Shown in pieces: positions 6,772-14,176 of a DNA stretch of 16,640 bases. The notes under the pieces were generated by a model that was not told the DNA's origin, made no database searches, and saw only the letters and a program-made list of their open reading frames with translations. Numbering within the stretch: position 1 is the first letter of the stretch; every line of letters begins with the position of its first letter. Source of the stretch: UBA5336 sp039198685 (GTDB lineage: Bacteria; Pseudomonadota; Alphaproteobacteria; Caulobacterales; Hyphomonadaceae); contig JBCCTK010000067.1 in assembly GCA_039198685.1 (NCBI GenBank), positions 1 to 16,640 of the forward strand, given 5' to 3'. A program made the position numbers and the translations under genes.

Positions 6772-7959
6772 TTACAGGTCTCCAGTCATGATAACGAAAG
6801 CCGTCTGACCAGGCTCGATGGCTTCTGCATTGGCCTGCCGATAAAGCAAAGCATTGCATTCCACCATTGGACCGATGAGTGAGCTATCTTGGTTTGAAGC
6901 AGGCTTGGCGCTTAGCGCACCACCGGGTCCAACCGATACGTTAGCCCTCATAAAGTGCGCACGTGGTCCATTGGCGCTGATGGGAGAATCGCTCACCACG
7001 GGGAACATGCGGTTCGGTTTGTCGGTCAGCATGGGCTTTAGAAACAGCCTTGCGCAGACAAGTGCAGAGGCCGGGTTGCCCGGCAGGCCCAACACGCAGG
7101 TCTGGTCGCGTGTAGAACACCAGGTGGGCTTGCCAGGCCGTACGGCAACTCTGTCAAATACAGAGACGAACCCAAGGTCTGCGAATGCCGGGCGCATCAG
7201 ATCGTGGTCGCCGACTGAGGCGCCGCCAACGGGTAGAAACAGGTCAATGTCTTCGCCGGAGGCTATTCGAGATTGTATATCGCTGATGTCGTCGCAGGCG
7301 ATACCCAGGTTGACGGCCTCACCGCCCCAGGCGGTGATCGCCGCTGATAGGGCGTAGAGATTGGAGTTGACCACATCGCCGACCCCTAAGACTGAACCGG
7401 CTGGCTTTAATTCGTCGCCACTGGTCAAGATTGCAATGCGTGGGCGTTTGACCACAGTGACGTCTGCAACGTTCGCTGCGCTGGCCAATCCAATAGAAGC
7501 CGGTTCAAGGATATGCCCTTTGCCAAGAAGAACCTTACCTTTGTGAAAGTCCATCCCTGCAGCACGCACAAACTCTTCGCCCGTGTAGGCTCGTCTGGTG
7601 GTGATCTGATCGCCCGCGCGTGCAACATCCTCTTGGATCACAATATGGTCGGCGCCTTTTGGGACAACGCCTCCGGTAAAAATCCGTAAAGCCTGACCGG
7701 ACCGGACTTCCCCGGTATAGGGATGGCCAGCCGGTGCTTCGCCTATGACAGTCAGTTGCGTGCCAGCTTCACCCACATCACGAAGCCGCACCGCATATCC
7801 ATCCATGGCAGACACGGTGTCCGACGGCCGGTCGATGCCCGCAATAATGTCGCCAGTGAGCCTGCGTCCCGCGGCTTGTGCGATAGGGATGGTTTCAGAG
7901 CCAGCCGAAATTCGCGGCAGCAGCGACAGGGCCTGCTCATAGGAGACGCTGGCGCTCAT
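6772..7959 (-). CDS. moeA: Molybdopterin molybdenumtransferase MoeA
   Basis: Inserts molybdate into adenylylated molybdopterin to give Mo-molybdopterin, in the cytoplasm. It has 395 residues, close to the family norm. Motifs in order: SAMDGYA at 50-56, IFTGGVVPKGAD at about 93-104, ILTSGDEL at about 177-184, VGGASVGDHD at about 244-253, VRPGKPTW at 273-280 and LPGNPASA at 292-299. A MoeA C-terminal domain follows. The ATG at 7959 overlaps the moaC stop by four bases. As the last cofactor gene of the cluster it acts after MoaB/Mog-type adenylylation. No defects seen. Confidence 0.96.
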   Translation of the reverse strand: MSASVSYEQALSLLPRISAGSETIPIAQAAGRRLTGDIIAGIDRPSDTVSAMDGYAVRLRDVGEAGTQLTVIGEAPAGHPYTGEVRSGQALRIFTGGVVPKGADHIVIQEDVARAGDQITTRRAYTGEEFVRAAGMDFHKGKVLLGKGHILEPASIGLASAANVADVTVVKRPRIAILTSGDELKPAGSVLGVGDVVNSNLYALSAAITAWGGEAVNLGIACDDISDIQSRIASGEDIDLFLPVGGASVGDHDLMRPAFADLGFVSVFDRVAVRPGKPTWCSTRDQTCVLGLPGNPASALVCARLFLKPMLTDKPNRMFPVVSDSPISANGPRAHFMRANVSVGPGGALSAKPASNQDSSLIGPMVECNALLYRQANAEAIEPGQTAFVIMTGDL

Positions 7960-8432
7960 GGCGGGCTCCGTTTGTAGTCTCCGCTCTTTCCGCCAGACTT
8001 TTCCAGAAGGCGAATCTCGCCAATTACCATACGCTTATCTACTGCTTTAAGCATGTCATAGAGCGTCAGACACGCTATGCTGACCGCGGTCAGGGCTTCC
8101 ATTTCCACGCCCGTTCGGCCTGCCGTCTTGACCCGTGCGGTCACGTCCAAGCCATCATCTGCCGCAGAGATTTCAACCTTCACGCCGCTCAAGGGCAGAG
8201 GGTGGCAGAGGGGTATCAGGTCAGATGTGCGTTTAGCGCCCATGATGCCCGCCAATTCGGAGATTGCGAGTGGATCGCCCTTTTTGGTATCGCGGCCCAA
8301 GGCGAGTGAGAGCGTCTCAACGGACATCGTGATCCGCCCCGCAGCAATTGCGATGCGCTGCGTGATGGCCTTCTCGCCAATGTCCACCATACGTGCGCGC
8401 CCATCGGGGCCAATATGGGTAAGGTCGGTCAT
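7956..8432 (-). CDS. moaC: Cyclic pyranopterin monophosphate synthase MoaC
   Basis: Converts the MoaA product, 3',8-cyclo-7,8-dihydro-GTP, into cyclic pyranopterin monophosphate, the first stable cofactor intermediate. It has 158 residues, standard length. Visible signature: ARMVDIGEKAIT near the N-terminus, GAKRTSDLIPLCHPLPL at about 65-81, GRTGVEMEALTAVSIACLT at about 105-123, and the C-terminal LLEKSGGKSGDY. The conserved His and Lys residues of these motifs are present. The start is one base after the moaB stop, and its own TGA overlaps the moeA start, so translation is probably coupled on both sides. Confidence 0.97.
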   Translation of the reverse strand: MTDLTHIGPDGRARMVDIGEKAITQRIAIAAGRITMSVETLSLALGRDTKKGDPLAISELAGIMGAKRTSDLIPLCHPLPLSGVKVEISAADDGLDVTARVKTAGRTGVEMEALTAVSIACLTLYDMLKAVDKRMVIGEIRLLEKSGGKSGDYKRSPP

Positions 8433-8433
8433 G

Positions 8434-8964
8434 CTACTGTTCCATCAGACGAGGCATAAGCTCCACCAGATTACAGGGCTTATGACGGCTATCGAGTTGG
8501 TATGAGATGACCTTGTCCCACCCGTCTTTCACGGCGCCCGTGGAGCCTGGAAGGCAAAAAACAAAGGTGCCCCCCGCTAAACCCGCCACAGCGCGCGATT
8601 GCAGTGTGGACAAGCCAACAGTCTCAAAGCTCACCTGATGAAATATCACTGAAAAGCCTTCAATGGTCTTGTCAAAGAGTGGCGTGATGGCCTCCGGCGT
8701 GACATCGCGGCCTGTCAGGCCCGTACCACCGCTGCTTATCACCACATCGATATCTGGATCTGCCACCCAATCAGAGACCAATGCACGGATGGCATAGACG
8801 TCATCGCGCAGGATATCCCGCGCTGCTAATTGGTGGCCTGCGCTTTCAATCCTCTGGATCAGTGTGGCCCCGGATGTGTCGGTCTCAAGGGTTCGGGTAT
8901 CGCTTACGACCAGGACGGCGATTCTTACCGGCTTGAATGTCAGTGTCTGATCAATCCCTGGCAT
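8434..8964 (-). CDS. moaB: MoaB/Mog-type molybdopterin adenylyltransferase
   Basis: Adenylylates molybdopterin before MoeA inserts molybdenum. In organisms without a separate Mog, MoaB-family proteins do this job. It has 176 residues. Motifs: SDTR at 21-24 after a first beta strand, SSGGTGLTGRDVTPEAI at about 78-94 (the molybdopterin-binding signature), LPGSTGAVKDGWD at about 138-150, and HKPCNLVELMPRL at the C-terminus, which is typical of MoaB rather than MogA. The start lies nine bases after the moaE stop, preceded by GAGG. The assignment to MoaB over Mog rests on this C-terminal block; the exact role in vivo is inferred. Confidence 0.93.
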   Translation of the reverse strand: MPGIDQTLTFKPVRIAVLVVSDTRTLETDTSGATLIQRIESAGHQLAARDILRDDVYAIRALVSDWVADPDIDVVISSGGTGLTGRDVTPEAITPLFDKTIEGFSVIFHQVSFETVGLSTLQSRAVAGLAGGTFVFCLPGSTGAVKDGWDKVISYQLDSRHKPCNLVELMPRLMEQ

Positions 8965-8973
8965 CTTCCATCC

Positions 8974-9432
8974 TCAAGCGCTGGCCCAGCGGGCATAGTC
9001 TGAATGATCCTCGCGGCGTGGCTCGATCCAGGCGGCGCCGGTGTCAGTGATTTCCTTTTTCCAGAAGACGGCTTTCGTCTTCAGATAGTCCATCAGGAAG
9101 TCTGCGCTTTCAAACGCGGCGCGCCTGTGGGCTGAAGCCGTGGCCACGAAAACAATCGTGTCTCCAGGCGCCATATCGCCGATCCGGTGGCGAATCATTG
9201 ACGCTTCCAAAGGCCATCGCGAATGCGCTTCAGCCTTTGCATTCAGTATCCCGGCGTCGGTCAAGGAAGGGTGGGCTTGAAGGTGAAGTGTTGTAACGGT
9301 TTGGCCTGCACCGTTTATGGGTCTGACCTGGCCGCAAAATGAAACGACACCGCCTGACACTTCGAGGCTCGATTGGAAAGCGCCCAGCAATTCACCCGGT
9401 GAAAGCGCATCGGATGTTAGGACCTCGCCCAT
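8974..9432 (-). CDS. moaE: Molybdopterin synthase catalytic subunit MoaE
   Basis: Large subunit of molybdopterin synthase, which adds two sulfurs from thiocarboxylated MoaD to cyclic pyranopterin monophosphate. The ATG at 9432 gives 152 residues, typical for MoaE; a longer frame from 9570 lies over moaD and is rejected. Signature: FCGQVRPIN at about 32-40, VATASAHRRAAFESADFLMD at about 96-115 and LKTKAVFWKKE at 117-127, carrying the active-site lysines. A short conserved end (HSDYARW) follows. The expected EHYPGM segment is changed to QAHPSLTDAG. It starts four bases after the moaD stop. Confidence 0.95.
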   Translation of the reverse strand: MGEVLTSDALSPGELLGAFQSSLEVSGGVVSFCGQVRPINGAGQTVTTLHLQAHPSLTDAGILNAKAEAHSRWPLEASMIRHRIGDMAPGDTIVFVATASAHRRAAFESADFLMDYLKTKAVFWKKEITDTGAAWIEPRREDHSDYARWASA

Positions 9433-9436
9433 GATC

Positions 9437-9685
9437 TCAGCCGCCCCCGACAGGAGGCAGGAAAGCCAGTTGGTCTTGGTCTGAGACCGGCGCAGGCTCG
9501 GCCACGATCTCATCATTGACCGCAATACGATTTGCTGGATCCATAAGCACCCCGTGGCCTGACTTTTCACCGTCCAACCAGCGTCTGAGGGTTTGCGTGT
9601 CGCGGACGTCCTCGGGAAGGGTATGGGTCTCTGATGCGGTCCCGACCAAATCTGCCAGCTTCCCCCAATATGTGATCAGAGCCAT
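9437..9685 (-). CDS. moaD: Molybdopterin synthase sulfur carrier subunit MoaD
   Basis: Ubiquitin-like sulfur carrier, 82 residues. It begins MALITYWGKLADLVG, the usual first strand and helix, and contains VNDEIVAEPAPVSDQDQLAFLPPVGGG. The C-terminal Gly-Gly, which becomes the thiocarboxylate, is intact; the protein ends in three Gly, and the usual end is PPVSGG. The start is four bases after the moaA stop with GGGAGG seven bases upstream, so it is well supported. No MoeB-type activating enzyme is present in the window and it would have to be supplied from elsewhere. Confidence 0.95.
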   Translation of the reverse strand: MALITYWGKLADLVGTASETHTLPEDVRDTQTLRRWLDGEKSGHGVLMDPANRIAVNDEIVAEPAPVSDQDQLAFLPPVGGG

Positions 9686-9688
9686 TTT

Positions 9689-10717
9689 TCAGCCTCCCGT
9701 TACTGACATGTGCCGCGACAGAGTGGGCTCTGCGCCCGGTTTTCGGATCGCAAAGTCATGCTTTTCGGGCTTGGCGCCGAGCGCGGTGTCCAGACAGGCA
9801 TTAAGCGCCTGGCCTGAATCCTCTGAATCGCGCAGGGCCGCGCGCAGGTCAACATGGTCTTCCTGGCCGAGGCACATGTATATCCGCCCGGTACAGGTCA
9901 CCCGCATACGATTACATCCTGAACAGAAATTGTTTGTGAGCGGCGTGATGAAGCCCAACTTACCGCCGGTCTCGCGCACGCGTACGTAGCGCGACGGACC
10001 GGCCATGGTGCCTTTCTCCTCAATGTCATCGAGTTGCCAGTGTTGCCCAAGGGAATCCCTGACCTGGAAGAGGGGCAGGTATTGGCTGAAACGGTCTGGC
10101 CCCGCATCGCCCATGGGCATGACTTCTATCAATGTCATGTCAAAACCGCGTCCATGGGCCCAGGTGATCATATCCATGAGGTGATCGGCATTCTGGTCTT
10201 TAAGGGCAACTGTATTGATCTTGATCTTCAGACCGGCCCGTTGCGCCTCGTCCAGTCCGTCCATGACTTGAGCCAGATCGCCCCTTCGCGTGATGGCCTT
10301 AAAGCGCTCTGGATCGATTGCATCCAGGGACACATTAATCCTTTTGACGCCCGCTTTTATAAGGCCATCTGCATGGCGCGCGAGCTGTGACCCATTGGTT
10401 GTGAGCGTCAGCTCGTCCAATCCCGTCCCCAGTCGTTCGCCGAGCTGGTCGAATAAGTCCATCACATCGCGCCGAACCAGCGGCTCTCCACCGGTGATGC
10501 GAATTTTGCGCACTCCACGTGCGATGAAGGCGTCGCAGATTTCAACCATTTCGGACGTGCTCAAGAGGTCTCGTTTTGGCAAGAACTGCATGGTCTCGGC
10601 CATACAATAAGTACAACGCATGTCGCATCTGTCTGTCACCGACAAACGCAGATAGGTGACCTGCCGACCGAAACGGTCTCGCATCGAGAATCCGTCCTGA
10701 ACGAGGCCATCAGCCAT
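9689..10717 (-). CDS. moaA: GTP 3',8-cyclase MoaA (radical SAM)
   Basis: Radical-SAM enzyme that starts molybdenum cofactor synthesis by cyclising GTP. The ATG at 10717 is chosen because AGGAGG lies six bases upstream; it gives 342 residues and overlaps the XdhC-MocA stop by eight bases. A longer reading from 10765 lies inside that gene. The radical-SAM cluster ligands are Cys31, Cys35 and Cys38 (CDMRCTYC), followed by RITGGEPL at about 73-80. The C-terminal 4Fe-4S ligands are Cys265, Cys268 and Cys282 (CSGCNRMRVTCTGRIYMC). The protein ends in Gly-Gly (SVTGG), the conserved tail needed for activity in this family. All expected catalytic features are present. Confidence 0.97.
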   Translation of the reverse strand: MADGLVQDGFSMRDRFGRQVTYLRLSVTDRCDMRCTYCMAETMQFLPKRDLLSTSEMVEICDAFIARGVRKIRITGGEPLVRRDVMDLFDQLGERLGTGLDELTLTTNGSQLARHADGLIKAGVKRINVSLDAIDPERFKAITRRGDLAQVMDGLDEAQRAGLKIKINTVALKDQNADHLMDMITWAHGRGFDMTLIEVMPMGDAGPDRFSQYLPLFQVRDSLGQHWQLDDIEEKGTMAGPSRYVRVRETGGKLGFITPLTNNFCSGCNRMRVTCTGRIYMCLGQEDHVDLRAALRDSEDSGQALNACLDTALGAKPEKHDFAIRKPGAEPTLSRHMSVTGG

Positions 10718-12206
10718 GAGCAACCTCCTGTCCCAGGGCGATGAGATCTTGCACCCGGTCGACATCTTGCGCCAGCGGTGCTGCTAGCTTGACCGTGCGT
10801 GTCGTGTCTAAGCGCTCAAAGAGACCCCGCGCACCCCTGTCGCCACTGAGTGTCCCGAGCTGTGTTAGTACCGAGCGATGGAATAGGGCGGGCGGACCCA
10901 GAACGCCATCCACATCGGTCATCACAGCTTGGACTCCGGGTTCCATGGCGGCGCGCAAGGCCCGCAGGTGGCTTTCAGGAACGCACGGCATGTCTGCCAA
11001 AAGCACCAGGGCTGCCTCCAAGCCCGGTTGGTCTTGCAAGACAGTCGCCGCGCGCGCCAAAGACGTCCCCTGGCCTTGTTTGGTGTCGTTGTTCACCAGC
11101 GTCATCCAACCCTTTGTTTTCAAGCGGTTTTGCCGTTTCAGGTGCTCCGGACCGACAATGGCGACTCGCCGGAAAACCCTGTCATCTCTCAGTTTTTCAG
11201 CGGCGTGATCCATCAAGGGTTTGTCGTCAAACGTCGCCAGTAGCTTATCGCCTTCCTCGTAGCGTGAGGACTGACCCGCCGCGAGCAAAACCAGTGCCGT
11301 CGTTTCCAGTGGGCTAACGCGTTGAGTATGAAACTCAGCCACGATTTCGGCGAGGGCGGATACGGCCAGCATCGAAGCATCCCGCAAGGATGAAATACTG
11401 CCGATAGGTCCCCGCACACGGTCTATCTGGTGATCTGAAACACCCGCTGCAAGCAGCGCCTCCACGCGCCTGGAGTGGGTCCTCTGGCTACCGACAGCGC
11501 CCACAAAGAAGGCCGGACCGGCGAGGGCCTGACGAAGCAGTGGAATTTCCCAGTCGCCCTCATGGAACATCAAGACAAACGCCGTCCAGGCATCGTCGCG
11601 GATCTCAGGCAGTGAGGACGGTGTCTCAAGCGTGACCACATGTGTGGCATCTGCTATCGATCGATCCTCAGGGTCGCGGAGGGCGAGGGTGGTCTCTATT
11701 CCAGCGCTTTCCGCCAGGCGCGCGAGGGCCAGCGCCTCAGCGCCCCGTCCGGCTATACGCAAGTGAAGTTTTGGTGTGTAGCGCGCCGTGAAAGATATGC
11801 CGTCGGCATTCAGCGCGAGCAGCGCAGGAAGTCTGTTTTGAAGTCGCAGAAGACACGATTCAACCGCTCCACGATCCGGAGCAGGAAAGATAGTGATCTC
11901 AATGGCGCCTCCACAGGGAAGGGGCAGATCTTTGAACGGCGAACCATCGCCATAGCGAAGGCGTTTTGCGCAGCCTTGTTCAATAGCATGGACAGCGTTC
12001 AACGCCACATCCGCATCGATACATCCGCCGGATACATAACCTGCAACCCGTCCATCAGACGACACAGCCATCACGGCCCCGACCGCGCGCACAGCCCCGC
12101 CCTCCGTACAGCTTACAGCAACAAGTGCTACACGGGTCTCGTCGGCCCATATTTTCCATTGGGCCAGTACATCTTCGGGATGCTCAAGGTAGCGCGGGTG
12201 GACCAT
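10710..12206 (-). CDS. XdhC/CoxI-MocA fusion: Mo-enzyme maturation factor with cofactor nucleotidyltransferase
   Basis: A 498-residue two-domain protein. The N-terminal half is XdhC/CoxI family, which binds molybdenum cofactor and readies it for insertion into xanthine-oxidase-type enzymes. It shows YVSGGCIDADV with Cys61, LPCGG with Cys98, a Rossmann-like segment LRIAGRGAEALALA near 149-162 and VGAVGSQRTHSRRVEALLAAG near 235-255. The motif after that, normally GLDIGA, is changed to GPIGSISS. The C-terminal half, from about residue 303, is a MobA/MocA-like nucleotidyltransferase: VLLAAGQSSRYEEGDKLL (usual NKLL), LADMP at 404-408, and GPPALFHRS, probably making the cytosine dinucleotide form of the cofactor. 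The fusion fits the oxidoreductase gene at the right edge of the window. The start at 12206 has only a weak ribosome site. Confidence 0.9.
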   Translation of the reverse strand: MVHPRYLEHPEDVLAQWKIWADETRVALVAVSCTEGGAVRAVGAVMAVSSDGRVAGYVSGGCIDADVALNAVHAIEQGCAKRLRYGDGSPFKDLPLPCGGAIEITIFPAPDRGAVESCLLRLQNRLPALLALNADGISFTARYTPKLHLRIAGRGAEALALARLAESAGIETTLALRDPEDRSIADATHVVTLETPSSLPEIRDDAWTAFVLMFHEGDWEIPLLRQALAGPAFFVGAVGSQRTHSRRVEALLAAGVSDHQIDRVRGPIGSISSLRDASMLAVSALAEIVAEFHTQRVSPLETTALVLLAAGQSSRYEEGDKLLATFDDKPLMDHAAEKLRDDRVFRRVAIVGPEHLKRQNRLKTKGWMTLVNNDTKQGQGTSLARAATVLQDQPGLEAALVLLADMPCVPESHLRALRAAMEPGVQAVMTDVDGVLGPPALFHRSVLTQLGTLSGDRGARGLFERLDTTRTVKLAAPLAQDVDRVQDLIALGQEVAHG

Positions 12207-12248
12207 AGTGCGATCTTAACGCGTGTTTAGAACGGTCAAAGTGTTTTC
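12207..12248 (-). promoter_or_regulatory. 42-base gap between the sox-modE and cofactor gene groups
   Basis: This is the longest untranslated gap in the right block apart from the one before the TSUP gene. It separates the stop of the ModE-like gene from the start of the XdhC-MocA gene. It is AT-richer than its surroundings. I see no clear -35/-10 pair, ModE-type palindrome or terminator, so read-through from the sox genes is as likely as a separate promoter. Confidence 0.3.
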
Positions 12249-12593
12249 TTATGCAAGTTTTGTTTGGATGGCCTTCAGCATGGGTTGGGCGGAGGTTTCG
12301 CAAGCCCTGCAAATATCGTCGTATTGGCGCAGTATCTCGTGGCCGAGATCGGTGAGTTCTGAGCCGCCATGGGTTTTGCCGCCATGGTGGCTTTCGATCA
12401 GGGGAACCTGAAAGTCGGCGTTCATTTGCTCTATCAGCTTCAAGGCTTTGGGATATGACATGGACAGTGATTCCGCTGCGGCGCGGATGGAACCATGCCT
12501 TGATATGGCTTGGAGCAGCGCCGCCTTTCCGGGGCCAAAGCGTTTGCCTCCAGGCAAGTCCAAACGCACACTGAGGGTTGCACGTCCTGTCAA
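12249..12593 (-). CDS. ModE-like winged-helix regulator, DNA-binding domain only
   Basis: A 114-residue protein matching the N-terminal DNA-binding domain of ModE (LysR-type helix-turn-helix). HGSIRAAAESLSMSYPKAL at about 33-51 is the helix-turn-helix, and the wing HHGGKTHGGSELTDLGHEIL at about 69-88 corresponds to the GGKGGGG block of ModE. The C-terminal molybdate-binding MOP domains are absent, so any metal sensing would be by another route. The start is probably TTG at 12593: it overlaps the soxA stop as TTGA and has GGAG seven bases upstream. Its place between the sox genes and the cofactor genes suggests it controls one or both; this is inferred from context. Confidence 0.88.
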   Translation of the reverse strand: MTGRATLSVRLDLPGGKRFGPGKAALLQAISRHGSIRAAAESLSMSYPKALKLIEQMNADFQVPLIESHHGGKTHGGSELTDLGHEILRQYDDICRACETSAQPMLKAIQTKLA

Positions 12594-13378
12594 CGCCTCA
12601 CTCCGGGCGCCTCGATGGGAATGTTGGCGCCGCGGATGGCAAGATAGTATTCCAGTGCGAGATAGGTTTCTGAGCCCAGGGCGTGGGGTTGGGCCCGCAC
12701 GCCTGTGTCGCAGTCTTGAAAGCGTCTATGGAGCGAACCAATGCTCTGCCATTCCAGGCGATAGGCCGGAAACGCGTTGCCATGTCCCTGGCTTATCGTA
12801 TCCCCGCGCAAGGTTTGGCCCCAGTTTTCGGTATGGCAGTTTGAGCAAGACAAGTTGAACTGACCGCGCCGGGTATTGAAATAAGCTTTTCCAATTTCAA
12901 GCGCTGCCTTGGCGCGAGGATCCGGTTCAACCGATAGGGGCATTTCTTTGGAAAGGTTGGTAATGTAGGTTGTTAGCGCAAGCAGGTCGTCGCTCTCATA
13001 ATCCAGCGCATCCCGGTGTTGTCGGCGCGTTCGGCATTCATTGATACGCCCTTCAAGGTTGACCAGCTTGCTGTCGATCTCGTCCCACTTCGGATGGATT
13101 GCGGCAGCCCCAATTAGGCCGCCTCCATCCTCTCCATGGCAACTGGCGCAGCTGGGCGAGTCAGGCATTGTGGCGAGAAAAAGCGCCGCGCCTCTATCAA
13201 CCCATAGATACCCTGGATTGGCAAAGTCATCCTCCTGCAACGCCTGTGTCTCTGGGGTCAGGAAGGTGGTGCCGGAAACAGCTGGTTCTGGCCGTTCAAC
13301 AGCAAAATCATGGGATGTTTCCGATCGCGCGCAGGCAGCCAACCAGCACAGCAAGGGCAATGCAAGCCACGCTTTCAT
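12590..13378 (-). CDS. soxA: Sulfur oxidation c-type cytochrome SoxA (dihaem type)
   Basis: SoxA, which with SoxX links a sulfur substrate to the carrier SoxYZ by an oxidative disulfide-forming reaction in the periplasm. It has 262 residues. A short signal ends in LAAC with Cys16 as a probable lipid-attachment site. Then come TPETQALQEDDFANPG, haem site CASCH at 77-81, VNLEGRINECR, and a second haem site CSNCH at 178-182. Both haem sites are kept, so this is the dihaem form. LRGDTISQGHGNAFPAYRLEWQ and GSLHRRFQDCDTGVRAQP follow; Cys223 matches the active-site cysteine that ligates the haem as persulfide. The start overlaps the soxZ stop (ATGA). Downstream, where soxB usually lies, is the ModE-like gene. 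Confidence 0.96.
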   Translation of the reverse strand: MKAWLALPLLCWLAACARSETSHDFAVERPEPAVSGTTFLTPETQALQEDDFANPGYLWVDRGAALFLATMPDSPSCASCHGEDGGGLIGAAAIHPKWDEIDSKLVNLEGRINECRTRRQHRDALDYESDDLLALTTYITNLSKEMPLSVEPDPRAKAALEIGKAYFNTRRGQFNLSCSNCHTENWGQTLRGDTISQGHGNAFPAYRLEWQSIGSLHRRFQDCDTGVRAQPHALGSETYLALEYYLAIRGANIPIEAPGVRR

Positions 13379-13695
13379 GTCACCGCGATCTCAGCGGTAT
13401 CCTCCCAAGTCTGGCCATTCTGGTCCGTCCATCGGAACCGAAGCGTACCCGATGTCGTGGCACGGGTATGGAATGAGAGGAAGGGATTGGCCGAAACGGC
13501 TGGGAAAAAGTTGGCTGCGAAAACAGTTTCACCACCATAGATGCACTCGAACCGCGTAATGATATCGCGTGCAATCACCTCGCCGCGGCTGCCACGGCGA
13601 AACCCGCTTTCCATCGGGTGTTGGATCAGGGCCTTTATCTCGATGATGTCGCCAGCGGTGGCTGTTTCAGGAACAGACAGTCTGATGGTCACCAT
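13375..13695 (-). CDS. soxZ: Thiosulfate oxidation carrier subunit SoxZ
   Basis: SoxZ is the partner of SoxY in the periplasmic sulfur carrier complex. The ATG at 13695 (AGGAG seven bases upstream) gives 106 residues; a longer reading from 13716 lies over the soxY end. It carries the family signature ALIQHPMESGFRRGSRGEVIAR at about 22-43 (starting ALIQHPMESG), then FECIYGGETVF, ANPFLSFHTRATTSGTL and WTDQNGQTWED. There is no signal peptide, as expected, since SoxZ is carried out by SoxY through the Tat system. It starts 10 bases after the soxY stop and overlaps soxA by four bases. Confidence 0.95.
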   Translation of the reverse strand: MVTIRLSVPETATAGDIIEIKALIQHPMESGFRRGSRGEVIARDIITRFECIYGGETVFAANFFPAVSANPFLSFHTRATTSGTLRFRWTDQNGQTWEDTAEIAVT

Positions 13696-13705
13696 GTCCT
13701 TGCTC

Positions 13706-14176
13706 CTACAACACAACGCAGGCGGCCAAGGTCACAACCGTTTCATCCGATCCGGACCAAAGAGACCCATCGTTCATTTCAGCAACCACTGTAACGGCCT
13801 GGCTGCCACCCAGTCGAATTCGGGTTTCAATACTGGCCTGTCCAGCGCGCGGGCCGAGTTTGAACTGTGCGACATTTGGAAGGGGGTTTTGCGGCGAAAA
13901 CACGGCCACTTGAACGACATGGTCCGTTTCCGTCATGGGGCTATCCACATCGATCCTGATAGGGACAGAATACCCATTTTCGGAGATCGGCGGCAGGGTG
14001 ACGTCCACTCGTCCTTTCCGAATCTCCCGGTCACCAAACAGTGCAGCCTGTGCCTTTGCCAATTCTCCTGGTGCCGCCAGAGCCGGTCTTGCGAGCCATC
14101 CAAACGCCGTGGTCGCCGCCGTTGCAATCAACAGGGTGCGGCGCGTGGGACGAGATGGTTTAACCGGCTGATCCAT
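13706..14176 (-). CDS. soxY: Thiosulfate oxidation carrier subunit SoxY with an altered C-terminal arm
   Basis: SoxY is the subunit that carries sulfur intermediates on a C-terminal cysteine. It has 156 residues. A Tat signal (RPTRRTLLIATAATTAF, residues 9-25, cleavage after ALA at about 34) is followed by the immunoglobulin-like SoxY fold with LPPISENGYSVPIRIDVDSPM and VAVFSPQNPLPNVAQFKLGP. The normal swinging-arm end GGCGG is replaced by AACVVL: Cys153 is kept but the flexible glycines are gone and three hydrophobic residues follow the Cys. The reading frame is clear to the TAG at 13706, so this is not an obvious frameshift. The start overlaps the soxX end by 17 bases with GGAG eight bases upstream. 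Confidence 0.93.
   Translation of the reverse strand: MDQPVKPSRPTRRTLLIATAATTAFGWLARPALAAPGELAKAQAALFGDREIRKGRVDVTLPPISENGYSVPIRIDVDSPMTETDHVVQVAVFSPQNPLPNVAQFKLGPRAGQASIETRIRLGGSQAVTVVAEMNDGSLWSGSDETVVTLAACVVL

Noticed and set aside
9433..9570. N-terminal extension of MoaE
   Set aside because: It runs out of frame across moaD; MoaE from ATG 9432 has the normal length.
10718..10765. N-terminal extension of MoaA
   Set aside because: AGGAGG six bases before the ATG at 10717 fixes the start.
11640..12230. 196-codon + strand frame opposite the XdhC domain
   Set aside because: Antisense shadow of a gene with clear XdhC motifs; no family features.
13041..13559. 172-codon + strand frame opposite soxA and soxZ
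   Set aside because: Antisense to two well-supported sox genes; composition not protein-like.
13706..13735. Frameshift as the cause of the missing SoxY GGCGG tail
   Set aside because: The frame around Cys153 matches the expected VT-x-x-x-C spacing, and neither shifted frame restores GGCGG.
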